Source of the DNA: a virus
Length of the DNA stretch: 30,830 nucleotides
Virus record (IMG/VR): IMGVR_UViG_3300013010_000006
Span: 1 to 30,830 of that record
Reading direction: 5' to 3' (one strand)
The notes below the pieces were generated by a model. The model saw only the letters and a list, made by a program, of their open reading frames with translations, searched no databases and was not told the DNA's origin. The translations under genes and the position numbers were made by a program. Below are positions 13,962 through 21,651 of this stretch, piece after piece; within the stretch, counting starts at the first letter, position 1; every line of letters starts with the position of its first letter.

Positions 13962-14869
13962 TTGTACCAAACCAATCAAATTTGAAAGTTCATTATGCTG
14001 GTGCTGAGGATATTAGAATTGCTGAGTTCATACATTCAAAAGCAGACATTAATTATCATCTGTTCACAGTTTATCCATTTATCAGAAAGAAACAAAAAAA
14101 TGATAAAGAGTATATTCAAAGACTTGAAAAGATATCTAAACACAGCATCATGGACAGCGGATTGTTCACACTAATGTTTGGAGCTGAAAAAGGAAAAAAA
14201 GACGCAAAATTCTTAGATAATTGGACAGAAAAACTGATTGAATTTATTCAAGAAACAAATTATGCTGGAACATATGTTGATGTTGATTGTCAGAAAATTC
14301 TTGGTGTAGATCAAGCGTGGAAATATCGAAAACTTTTACGAAGTAGATTACCAAACAACAGACAAATAAATGTATTTCATATAGAGGATGGAAAGAAAGG
14401 ATTGGATGAATTGATAGAATATACAGATTACATTGCAATATCTGTTCCCGAACTCAGATCGATCAAGAAGTCGGAATACTTATATCGTGTGTTTTGTTAT
14501 ATTAAAAACAAAAAGCCAGATATCGATGTACATTTGTTAGGATACACAGAGTTCAAAGGCATATCAAAATACAAGGATGCATCAAGCTGTGACAGTGTCT
14601 CTTGGAAACAAGGTTCAATGTATGGTCAAATTGTAAAACTAAATACACAAAAAAACTCGGTTGAAGTATTTGTCAGTAATACAAAACGAAGCTCCAACAG
14701 TGGCAAAAGAATTGATTATGATGCAATAGGAAATTCGTATGAATCCATAGTGAGAGAACACTTCAATAAAAAACTAACAGAACGTTCAATAATTAATTAC
14801 GGAATTGATCTCAGCAATGCAAAAGAATATAGAAAAATCAGCGAATACTTCGTTGGCCCTCAAGATTAG
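13958..14869 (+). CDS. dpdA: DpdA-like guanine transglycosylase for DNA
   Basis: The 303-residue product looks like phage DpdA, a relative of tRNA-guanine transglycosylase that exchanges guanine in DNA for a 7-deazaguanine base. Key segments are IMDSGLF (64-70), with Asp66 matching the DSG/F catalytic loop, YVDVD (106-110) with a probable nucleophile Asp, VFHIEDG (139-145), AISVPELR and LLGYTEFKGISKYKDASSCD (193-212) with DSVSW after it. It lacks the Cys3-His zinc site of bacterial TGT, as expected for the phage type. Neighbouring genes supply its base: FolE, QueD, QueE and a precursor transporter. Family moderately to highly sure; specificity unknown. Confidence 0.75.
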   Translation: MIVPNQSNLKVHYAGAEDIRIAEFIHSKADINYHLFTVYPFIRKKQKNDKEYIQRLEKISKHSIMDSGLFTLMFGAEKGKKDAKFLDNWTEKLIEFIQETNYAGTYVDVDCQKILGVDQAWKYRKLLRSRLPNNRQINVFHIEDGKKGLDELIEYTDYIAISVPELRSIKKSEYLYRVFCYIKNKKPDIDVHLLGYTEFKGISKYKDASSCDSVSWKQGSMYGQIVKLNTQKNSVEVFVSNTKRSSNSGKRIDYDAIGNSYESIVREHFNKKLTERSIINYGIDLSNAKEYRKISEYFVGPQD

Positions 14870-15353
14870 TCTTTATTTATTGGCATTTGTATTTGCTAAT
14901 TTCATTGTGTTATGGTTCGGATCCAAAGGTCTAATCTTCACAGCTCTCTTTCTTGTGCCATTTGACTTCGTGATCCGATGTCTGTTTCATGAGACTTGGA
15001 AAGGTATGGAGCTGTTTCTGAAACTGGGTGCGCTTGTGTTGATTGCAAGTGCTCTCACGTATGTAATAAACAGAGACAGCTTGAACATAGCACTTGGAAG
15101 CGCATGTGGATTCATAGCTGCTCAAATAGCTGCTGGGATCTTCTATCAATTAACTATTAAAAGGAATTTTTTTATTAAGGTGAACGGATCCGATGCGGTT
15201 GGTATTTTAGTTGACAGCATCATCTTTCAAGTGGTGGCCTTTGAAATAATAATTCCAAGCATCACTTTGTCACAATTCTTACTGAAAATTATCGGTGGAC
15301 TTTTTTGGTACTGGGTAATTTTTGTCAAATTAAAACTTCAAGAGAAAATATGA
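14817..15353 (+). CDS. YhhQ/VUT-type 7-deazaguanine precursor transporter
   Basis: ATG 14817 gives 178 residues and overlaps the DpdA gene by 53 bases; a TTG at 14853 is an alternative and would start at the first membrane helix. The chain has about five or six hydrophobic segments and signatures of the VUT (YhhQ) family: FANFIVLWFGSKG, LVPFDFVIRCLFHETWKG, VINRDSLNIA and the diagnostic KVNGSDAVGILVDSIIFQVV. In E. coli YhhQ imports preQ0 and preQ1. Here it could import precursor base into the infected host cell. It is coupled to queD by ATGA. A virion-encoded transporter inside a base-modification island is consistent with that role. Confidence 0.7.
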   Translation: MQKNIEKSANTSLALKISLYLLAFVFANFIVLWFGSKGLIFTALFLVPFDFVIRCLFHETWKGMELFLKLGALVLIASALTYVINRDSLNIALGSACGFIAAQIAAGIFYQLTIKRNFFIKVNGSDAVGILVDSIIFQVVAFEIIIPSITLSQFLLKIIGGLFWYWVIFVKLKLQEKI

Positions 15354-15748
15354 AAGTTGTAAAAAAATATCACTTTTATGCAGCACATAGAAATAAATCT
15401 GCTGGTGAAAAGTGTGGAAGATTACATGGCCATACCTATCATGTGAAAGTTCATCTTGACTTTCCTAAGTGGAAGAAAGATGTCACAATTTTATTTCAAG
15501 AGATAGATGAAAAATGTGAAAGAGTAATAAAGCTGTACGATCATTATCTTCTACTTTACATCAATGATCCATTAGCAAAAATATTGCACGATGCCAACGA
15601 GCCATTTCACCCACTTTATTTTGAAACATCAGCAGAGAATGTTGCAAAGAATATCTTTAATGAAATAAAAGAAACTGGTTTACCAATTTCAAGATTAGAA
15701 TTAGCAGAAACAGAATCCTCAAATATTATCTATGAATCTACCAATTAG
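15350..15748 (+). CDS. queD: 6-carboxy-5,6,7,8-tetrahydropterin synthase
   Basis: ATG 15350 lies in an ATGA overlap with the transporter stop; 15 more codons upstream are only the other frame of that gene. The 132-residue product has all residues of QueD: zinc ligands His13, His26 and His28 in CGRLHGHTYHV, catalytic Cys22, the Asp64-His65 pair in LYDHYLLL and Glu120/122 in LAETESSN. ETSAENVAKN is the usual T-fold C-terminal motif. QueD converts dihydroneopterin triphosphate to 6-carboxytetrahydropterin, the second step to 7-deazaguanines. Length matches the family. Confidence 0.88.
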   Translation: MKVVKKYHFYAAHRNKSAGEKCGRLHGHTYHVKVHLDFPKWKKDVTILFQEIDEKCERVIKLYDHYLLLYINDPLAKILHDANEPFHPLYFETSAENVAKNIFNEIKETGLPISRLELAETESSNIIYESTN

Positions 15749-16331
15749 CGAAATTTTCTACTCCTTACAAGGTGAAGGATTAAGAACTGGCACAGCAAAT
15801 ATATTTGTCAGAATACAAGGCTGCAAAGCCAAACATGCTTGTTATGCTTCTGGCATACGATGTGACACAGAATTCACCAGTGGAACAGATTACACACTGG
15901 ACGAAATACACGACATGATTCAAGATCTTGGAAAAGGTTGCATGAACATCATTTGGACTGGAGGCGAACCAGCTGACAGAGTAAATGAAGAAGTAGTGAA
16001 GTGGTTTAAGGATAAAGGATATTATCAATGTATTGAAACATCTGGATTGTTTCCAGTCACAGATCTACTTGATTATGTAACTATCTCTCCAAAGGTGGCT
16101 GAACATGTTATAGCTAAAAACTTCAAACACGTTAATGAATTGAGATATGTTCGTCACAAAGGTCAGAGCGTTCCAGTTCCTACAATTACAGCTGACAGTT
16201 ATTGCATTTCACCTCACAGTGATGGCATGGATATTAACTCTGAAAATTTAAAACATTGCGTACAACTCTGCTTAGATAATCCACAGTGGAGATTGAGCGT
16301 ACAAAACCACAAGATATGGATGGTATTATAA
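15732..16331 (+). CDS. queE: 7-carboxy-7-deazaguanine synthase (radical SAM)
   Basis: The 199-residue product matches Que[18 protein letters not shown] (5-21), VRIQGC (26-31), CDTEF (44-48), the SAM-binding IIWTGGEP (73-80), ETSG and YVTISPK. QueE turns 6-carboxytetrahydropterin into 7-carboxy-7-deazaguanine. The cluster-binding cysteines appear as Cys31, Cys37 and Cys44, a C-x5-C-x6-C spacing. The familiar short CxxC before Asp-Thr is missing, because the residue three before Cys44 is Gly. That is unusual for the family. The 3' end overlaps folE by 16 bases. Assignment is fairly secure; the cluster geometry is the odd point. Confidence 0.82.
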   Translation: MNLPISEIFYSLQGEGLRTGTANIFVRIQGCKAKHACYASGIRCDTEFTSGTDYTLDEIHDMIQDLGKGCMNIIWTGGEPADRVNEEVVKWFKDKGYYQCIETSGLFPVTDLLDYVTISPKVAEHVIAKNFKHVNELRYVRHKGQSVPVPTITADSYCISPHSDGMDINSENLKHCVQLCLDNPQWRLSVQNHKIWMVL

Positions 16332-16867
16332 CACAAAAAGAAGCAGAACAATATCTAGCAAAAGTGCTAGAGTATTTAAATGAAGATCCAACTCGTGAAG
16401 GATTGGTTGAAACACCTAAACGATATCTCAAGTTCATGAAAGAATTTCTTTCACCACCTGATTTCAAATACACCAGCTTTGAAAATGAAGGAACTGATGA
16501 TATGATTGTACAAAGAAACATCCCTTTCTTTTCTTTGTGTGAACATCACATAGCTCCATTCTTTGGAGTTGCTCATGTTGCCTATATTCCAAACGGAAAT
16601 ATTATAGGATTGAGTAAATTAGCGAGAACAGTTGAAACATACTCAAGACGATTACAAAACCAAGAAAGAATCACACAACAGATTGCAGAGCGTTTAATGG
16701 ACGAACTAAACGCAAAGGGGGTTGCAGTCGTTATGGAAGCTGAACACCTCTGTATGGCCATGAGAGGAGTTAAGAAGCATGGAGTAACAACTACAACAAG
16801 CAAGATGTGTGGAATATTCTTTGAAGATAGCAAAACCAGAAATGAATTTATGAGCTTAATTAAATGA
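16316..16867 (+). CDS. folE: GTP cyclohydrolase I
   Basis: I choose ATG 16316 over GTG 16286, because conserved sequence begins only afterwards. The 183-residue product has the FolE signatures: [15 protein letters not shown] (24-38), [12 protein letters not shown] (73-84) with zinc ligands Cys75 and His78, IGLSKLAR (97-104), [11 protein letters not shown] and [12 protein letters not shown] (143-154) with zinc ligand Cys146. It converts GTP to dihydroneopterin triphosphate, the first step in the path to 7-deazaguanine. It ends in an ATGA junction with the small terminase, so the island and the packaging genes lie in one transcript. Confidence 0.9.
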   Translation: MDGIITQKEAEQYLAKVLEYLNEDPTREGLVETPKRYLKFMKEFLSPPDFKYTSFENEGTDDMIVQRNIPFFSLCEHHIAPFFGVAHVAYIPNGNIIGLSKLARTVETYSRRLQNQERITQQIAERLMDELNAKGVAVVMEAEHLCMAMRGVKKHGVTTTTSKMCGIFFEDSKTRNEFMSLIK

Positions 16868-17211
16868 ATAAAACTGAATTGAAAAAGAAAGCTATGATGG
16901 AAGCTCTGGAGAAATCACTTGGTGTAGTCACTCAAGCATGTAAGATTGCAAGTGTATCCAGAACGCAATACTATCAATGGTTAAAAGATGATCCAGTATT
17001 CAAGAAGCAGACAGATGATATTGCTGAGATAGCAATTGACTTTGCTGAGAGCAAACTTCATTCTCTTATCAGTCAAGAGAACGTGCCAAGCACAATATTC
17101 TATCTCAAGACAAAAGGAAAGAAACGTGGATATGTAGAATCTCAAGAAATGACTATCTCAGAACCAAACAAAAAGCCAAGCTGGATCACAAGCGAGGATG
17201 AAGCAGAGTAA
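16864..17211 (+). CDS. Terminase small subunit
   Basis: The 115-residue product carries a helix-turn-helix (about 20-42, [20 protein letters not shown]) followed by a helical segment with [14 protein letters not shown] and a conserved-looking end [14 protein letters not shown]. This arrangement fits phage small terminases of the phBC6A51-like type, which bind the packaging site and hand DNA to the large subunit. The direct neighbour is the large subunit (14-base overlap), and the start is in an ATGA junction with folE. Function is well supported by family and context. Confidence 0.8.
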   Translation: MNKTELKKKAMMEALEKSLGVVTQACKIASVSRTQYYQWLKDDPVFKKQTDDIAEIAIDFAESKLHSLISQENVPSTIFYLKTKGKKRGYVESQEMTISEPNKKPSWITSEDEAE

Positions 17212-18352
17212 GTCATATTACGACTGTAAGAACTGTGATACTCGTATCCAAGTGCATCAAGGTGGAACGAGATCTGGCAAGACGTATTCTATATGTCAGG
17301 CATTAATCGAATGGTGTGTAAATAATAAGAATGCTGGTTGGGTTATTACAATCATAAGAAAGACAATGCCTTCTCTCAAGGCAAGTGTAATGAGAGACTT
17401 CTTTGAGATATTAGAGAATGAAGGATGGTATTCACCAATGAATCATAACAAATCATCTTCACAATATATTCTGTTTGGAAATGTCATTGAATTTGTTTCA
17501 ATCCAAGAACCACAACGAATCAGAGGCCGCAAAAGACACATAGCATTTTTGAATGAGTGCAATGAATTAACCTTTGAAGATTTCACTCAGATAATTTTGA
17601 GAACTTCAGAAATTATGATAATGGACTTTAATCCATCTGATGTATTTTCTTGGATATATGACAAAGTAATGACCAGAGATGATTGCAGCTTTTTTCAAAC
17701 TACATATCTGGACAATCCATTCTTAGACGAAAACACAATAAAAGAGATTGAATACCTAAAATTAACAGATGCAAATTATTGGAGAATTTATGGACTTGGT
17801 GAACGTGGCTTGAATATCGCTGCTATCTTTCCACACTTTAATCAAGTAGATAAAACTCCTGACAGAGCAAAGTTTATTTCATTTGGTTTAGACTGGGGAT
17901 TCACAAACGATCCAAGCGCACTCATATCTGTGTACAAAGATGGTTTGGATCTATATGTTGAAGAACACTTGTATGAAACTGGCTTGACAAATAATGATCT
18001 GAGCAGAAAAATGAAAGATCTTGGAATAACACGTGAAGAAATTATTGCAGATTCAGCAGAGCCTAAATCGATCACTGAACTATCTAGACATGGATTCTTA
18101 ATCAAGGGCGCGAACAAAGGGCAAGATAGTGTCAGGTTAGGAATAGACGTAATGAAACGCCACAGAATAAACATCACAAAAGAAAGCACCAATTTAATTA
18201 AAGAGATGCAGTCATATAAGTGGAAAACAGATAGAGATGGAAACCAAATCAACGTGCCAGAGAGTGGTAATGACCATGCTATTGATGCACTCAGATATGT
18301 TTGTTTGAATAAGCTCATGGAAAACTACTCTGGAAAATATTACATATCATAA
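17198..18352 (+). CDS. Terminase large subunit
   Basis: The 384-residue product is a complete phage packaging motor. Walker A is GGTRSGKT (22-29); Walker B is IAFLNE (115-120), with Glu120 as catalytic acid; a coupling-like motif follows in MDFNPSD. The nuclease domain has GLDWGFTNDP (Asp232), IIADSAEPKSI (Asp285) and GNDHAIDALRY (Asp359 and Asp363), the RNase H-like metal site. It cuts concatemeric DNA and pumps it into the prohead using ATP. The sequence is typical of the Terminase_3/6 type; whether cutting is headful or site-specific cannot be seen from it. Confidence 0.92.
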   Translation: MKQSKSYYDCKNCDTRIQVHQGGTRSGKTYSICQALIEWCVNNKNAGWVITIIRKTMPSLKASVMRDFFEILENEGWYSPMNHNKSSSQYILFGNVIEFVSIQEPQRIRGRKRHIAFLNECNELTFEDFTQIILRTSEIMIMDFNPSDVFSWIYDKVMTRDDCSFFQTTYLDNPFLDENTIKEIEYLKLTDANYWRIYGLGERGLNIAAIFPHFNQVDKTPDRAKFISFGLDWGFTNDPSALISVYKDGLDLYVEEHLYETGLTNNDLSRKMKDLGITREEIIADSAEPKSITELSRHGFLIKGANKGQDSVRLGIDVMKRHRINITKESTNLIKEMQSYKWKTDRDGNQINVPESGNDHAIDALRYVCLNKLMENYSGKYYIS

Positions 18353-18364
18353 TCAAAGGTAAAA

Positions 18365-18438
18365 AAGTGAACACAGAACTTCAGCATGTCCAATAATAGA
18401 CATAAAATGAACATGAACTCACGTTATAAGTGAACACA
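18365..18438. repeat. Short direct repeats in the gap after terminase
   Basis: The gap 18353-18461 holds no gene. AAGTGAACACA occurs at 18365-18375 and 18428-18438, with related pieces (ATGAACATGAAC, AGTGAATAAAATG) around it. No promoter or terminator of normal type is seen. A packaging-site or regulatory role is possible but not shown. Confidence 0.3.
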
Positions 18439-18461
18439 CTCACCAATTAGCATAACCAAAA

Positions 18462-19001
18462 GTGAATAAAATGAAAATAACAGTTCCAACATCAATTGCA
18501 GATATCACAGTAAAGAAATGGATCAAGCTATCCAAGACAGATGATGTGGTTAAGCGTGTAGCAATACTCTGTGACATAACACAGAAAACAGTTAAGAGTA
18601 TGACTATTGAAAGCATGGAAACTGTAAACTCTTTACTGGAGGAATTAGAAGATCCAAGCCAGACAGAATTTGAGTTTTTTCCAATTATAGAATTGAAAGG
18701 TGAAAAATACGGAATACATCCAAACCTCTCAGAGCTTACTGTTGGAGAGTATGCAGACCTTGAGACAGCTTGTGTTGATTCTGATGCAAACTTGCTTCAA
18801 ATCCTCTCTATACTATACAGAAAGGTCACACACGAATCAAAAGACTTCTATCAGATAGCTCCATACACTGGAAGTGAAAACAGAAAGATATTCAATGAGT
18901 TGAAAATGGACAAAGTTTTCTCTCTACTCGCTTTTTTTTTGAATATAGGTCTGACCTTTATGAAAGATTCAGTGCAATATTTGGAGGAGGGGGAGAGGTA
19001 G
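18462..19001 (+). CDS. Tail assembly chaperone (gpG-like)
   Basis: The 179-residue product is a helical protein in the place and of the size of the gpG-type tail assembly chaperone, which coats the tape measure during tail assembly. It has no catalytic motif. A conserved-looking core reads PNLSELTVGEYADLETACVD and then FSLLAFFLN. Near the 3' end a run of nine T residues lies in phase for a -1 ribosomal slip, after which a second frame continues to 19174. The zero-frame product stops at 19001 with YLEEGER. With the tape measure gene downstream this gives the classic G/GT arrangement. Confidence 0.65.
   Translation: MNKMKITVPTSIADITVKKWIKLSKTDDVVKRVAILCDITQKTVKSMTIESMETVNSLLEELEDPSQTEFEFFPIIELKGEKYGIHPNLSELTVGEYADLETACVDSDANLLQILSILYRKVTHESKDFYQIAPYTGSENRKIFNELKMDKVFSLLAFFLNIGLTFMKDSVQYLEEGER
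18932..18938 (+). other. Probable -1 ribosomal frameshift slippery site
   Basis: In the chaperone frame the codons read GCT TTT TTT TTG. The heptamer T-TTT-TTT (18932-18938) is a perfect X-XXY-YYZ slippery site within a nine-T run (18932-18940). After a -1 slip the frame is open until the stop at 19172-19174. A small AGGT/ACCT hairpin (18947-18957) lies downstream but is weak. Confidence 0.6.
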
Positions 19002-19009
19002 GTTCATCA

Positions 19010-19174
19010 ATGGCAAATAAATGGGGCTGGTTCGCTTCAATCTATCATCTGGCTGGTGGAGACATATTAAAAATTGAAGCCGTTACAGAGCTTAAAATTG
19101 AACAAGCATTTACTTTCTTGTGTTACGAATTAGACTTATCTATATCTAAGAATAATAAAGACATAATCAAGTAA
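19010..19174 (+). CDS. Tail assembly chaperone, frameshift extension (gpT-like)
   Basis: From ATG 19010 this is a 54-residue frame, but the same frame is open from 18899, upstream of the slippery site. A -1 slip at 18938 would give a product of about 237 residues: 159 of the chaperone, then 78 from this frame. The extension starts FFFEYRSDLYERFSAIFGGG and continues into KWGWFASIYHLAGGDILK and KIEQAFTFLCYELDL. The Trp-Gly-Trp and Ala-Gly-Gly-Asp motifs look like a domain that other phages have as part of one chain. Translation from its own ATG is an alternative. Confidence 0.6.
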   Translation: MANKWGWFASIYHLAGGDILKIEAVTELKIEQAFTFLCYELDLSISKNNKDIIK

Positions 19175-19175
19175 T

Positions 19176-19652
19176 ATGGAAGCAAATCAAAGTGAAACCA
19201 CAGTATATAAATTACTGGAAGCATTTGAAACGTATGGAGCTAAGAACACACAGATTCACAGCACTGTAATCGGGCCAATTGATGAAATGGATGTAAAGAA
19301 GATGAATGCAGACTTATTTCCATGTTTGTTTGTGAATCTTAGTGCTGGAAGTATTGACAAAGGTGAAGCGGAATTGACAGTGGAAGTGATTATTGCCACA
19401 CTCCAACCAAGTGATTTGAAAGATCGTGCATGGATTATCAGTAATATGTTCTATATGATCAAAGATGTGATTGCATTAGGCCACAATCATGCTTATGATG
19501 ATAGTAAGTTCATTCCGAGAGCAACAATGGAGCTACCAGTTGCAGTTTTACCATTCAATGTGAGATTTGAAAATCAATTAATTGGATGGACTGCTGATCT
19601 TAACTTTAGTGTAGATAACACAAATGATGTTTGCTTAATACCAATGACATGA
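19176..19652 (+). CDS. Putative tail completion (terminator) protein
   Basis: The 158-residue product has an alpha/beta pattern: an N-terminal helix (VYKLLEAFETYG), then the strands LFPCLFVNLSAGSI and AELTVEVIIATLQPSD, a helix with WIISNMFYMIKDVI and a last strand region GWTADLNFSV. This is the usual layout of the tail terminator, which caps the tail tube and joins it to the connector. The surrounding order (chaperone, this gene, gp10-like protein) supports it. It ends in an ATGA junction with the next gene. Function assigned by shape and order, not by a strong motif. Confidence 0.45.
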   Translation: MEANQSETTVYKLLEAFETYGAKNTQIHSTVIGPIDEMDVKKMNADLFPCLFVNLSAGSIDKGEAELTVEVIIATLQPSDLKDRAWIISNMFYMIKDVIALGHNHAYDDSKFIPRATMELPVAVLPFNVRFENQLIGWTADLNFSVDNTNDVCLIPMT

Positions 19653-20218
19653 TCACAATGATGATTGACAATGTGAAGTATGATGCACCACTCACTACAA
19701 AGATCATGCATGATGTAGCAATGAGATGGAAAAAGAATGCACTCCAGATGTTAAGGAGACAAGGACACAGAGCAACTGGAACACTTGCCAACTCAATGAA
19801 ATTAGAATGGGAGCTGAATCAAGACAAAGATGAATGGACAATTGAACTCACTCCGGATGTTGATTATTGGCAATATGTAGATTCTGGTGTTGATGGAGTG
19901 AACAAGAAATATAGTCGGGAGACTTTCAAACTCATGAACTCAAATACAAGAACATTCAGCTTCACAAATAAGAAACCACCACTGAAAGCAATTATGGGAT
20001 GGTTAAAAATAAAAGGATATCAAGGCCGTAATGCAAAAGGACAATTTATAACAGATAGATCATTTGGATTCTTAGTACAGAGAGCAATATTTCAAAGAGG
20101 ATTAAAACCATCATACTTTATATCTAAAACTGGAAATAACATTCTAAAAAAATACTCAGATCCAATTGCTTCTGCTGTTGGTCAAGATGTAGCAAATATC
20201 ATAGCTAAGATATTGTAA
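19649..20218 (+). CDS. HK97 gp10-like head-tail joining protein
   Basis: I prefer ATG 19649, in an ATGA junction, over 19631, which adds six residues in the previous gene. The 189-residue chain has typical features: an N-terminal helix, RQGHRATGTLANSMKLEWEL, VDYWQYVDSGVDGV and, after a loop, FTNKKPPLKAIMGWLKIKGY. This matches the HK97 gp10 neck family, which connects head and tail. The last part has FLVQRAIFQRGLKPSYF. The assignment agrees with its place next to the tail terminator candidate. Confidence 0.6.
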   Translation: MITMMIDNVKYDAPLTTKIMHDVAMRWKKNALQMLRRQGHRATGTLANSMKLEWELNQDKDEWTIELTPDVDYWQYVDSGVDGVNKKYSRETFKLMNSNTRTFSFTNKKPPLKAIMGWLKIKGYQGRNAKGQFITDRSFGFLVQRAIFQRGLKPSYFISKTGNNILKKYSDPIASAVGQDVANIIAKIL

Positions 20219-20247
20219 TAAAATAACAGAAACGAACATATATAAAA

Positions 20248-21651
20248 ATGGCATACATCGTAGAACAACAACCATCTGAAACAGCTCTCACAAGCACACT
20301 ACAACCAACTATCTTCACAGTCTCTGATGTAGGATTCAGTGGATTCAAATACAGATTTGCATTAAAGGTAAAAGATGATGCTGGAGTAGTATTGACAGTC
20401 TTAGCATTACAGCCAAACAATAATGAAGCAGCCACATTTAATATCTCTCAAGTATTAGATAGTTATGTAAAGACAACAGAGATACAAATTCCATTAGATG
20501 ATTCCAGTGGTTCAATTCATCTTCTTGGTAAAAAGGTCTTAACTCAGCTATGTGCAAAGGGAGCTTTTACAGCAAGAAAGTTTTTGATTGATGTTGGATA
20601 CATAAAATCAGCAACAGCAGATGGAGACGTATCATATACAGCTGCTGATACAAACAACAAAGTATTTGCATTAAGATGGGCTGGACAAACTTCTGATTTT
20701 GCTAATTGGAATAAAGTGGAAATAAATGATAAGCTCATAAGCGAATTTTCAGAAGCAGCTCCATCATATGATACTCCAATGCTCAGTGAGATACCTTTGA
20801 ATGGAAGTGATACATGGCCATCTGGAACGGATGCTCGTTCAAGTCTTTTTAAAGACAATGTGACAATGACTTCATTCAGAACATTAGCAACACCAACTGG
20901 AACTGCAACTGGATATGATCTTAATCGTAATCTAAATTACTATAAAATTAGAGTAATGAATGGAGCATCTGAGGTTGGAAAGTATGAAATAGATATTGCT
21001 GCTGATGGAGGCATAGGAGCAAGTTCTGTTGGATCAGATAGTATGATTTCATTTGTTGGAATCGGGCCAATGAACTTAACATCTCAAACTGTCAATGCTA
21101 CACTTAAAGCAGCTATTTCAGGCACATGGACACATTATGATGTGGTTGCATATTCCACCAGTGGATTATCATCAACATATCAATTGTCAGGAATATACAG
21201 ATACACTCAAGTAGAAGAATCATGTTTATACGATGCATTCACTATTGCATTTCAAAACAGAGCTGGAGCATATGACTACATAGATGTATTAGGAGCACAA
21301 ACCAACACAACCAACGTAACAAGCAAAGCAAAGTATGTAGGCAAATCTGGAAACTACCTTGATACAAGTACATCTGTTAATTGGGCTGCATATGGAAGGA
21401 ATGGAGGCACTACATTCAGAGATGTGAGATCTAAGAGAGGAATGAAAGTATCAACTGGATGGTATGATGAAAGCAGAGATGTTTTGATTGAATCATTGAT
21501 AGTATCACGCAAGGTTGTAATGATAGACAGCAATGGAGACATAAGGCCAATTGTGATAAAGGATACAAACTATCTTGAGAAAACCAGTCTAAGAAATAAG
21601 CTATTCGCATATGATATAAATATTGAATACGCAAAAGAAAGAGTATCATGA
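20248..21651 (+). CDS. Tail-associated structural protein, 467 aa
   Basis: The 467-residue product is beta-rich, with a Gly/Ser/Thr-rich middle and a late FQNRAGAYDYIDVLGA (about 331-346) followed by TSTSVNWAAYGRNGGTTFRD. That late pattern resembles tail proteins of Bacteroidota phages lying between the neck and the baseplate genes. The gene starts after a 29-base gap with an A-rich leader, and ends in an ATGA junction with the large baseplate-like gene. A distal tail or baseplate role is probable but no known fold can be named with confidence. Confidence 0.5.
   Translation: MAYIVEQQPSETALTSTLQPTIFTVSDVGFSGFKYRFALKVKDDAGVVLTVLALQPNNNEAATFNISQVLDSYVKTTEIQIPLDDSSGSIHLLGKKVLTQLCAKGAFTARKFLIDVGYIKSATADGDVSYTAADTNNKVFALRWAGQTSDFANWNKVEINDKLISEFSEAAPSYDTPMLSEIPLNGSDTWPSGTDARSSLFKDNVTMTSFRTLATPTGTATGYDLNRNLNYYKIRVMNGASEVGKYEIDIAADGGIGASSVGSDSMISFVGIGPMNLTSQTVNATLKAAISGTWTHYDVVAYSTSGLSSTYQLSGIYRYTQVEESCLYDAFTIAFQNRAGAYDYIDVLGAQTNTTNVTSKAKYVGKSGNYLDTSTSVNWAAYGRNGGTTFRDVRSKRGMKVSTGWYDESRDVLIESLIVSRKVVMIDSNGDIRPIVIKDTNYLEKTSLRNKLFAYDINIEYAKERVS

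Noticed and set aside
17842-18318. A 158-codon open frame on the - strand opposite terminase
   Set aside because: Antisense to a conserved nuclease domain, with no start context or recognisable motif; its length follows from the codon bias of the real gene.
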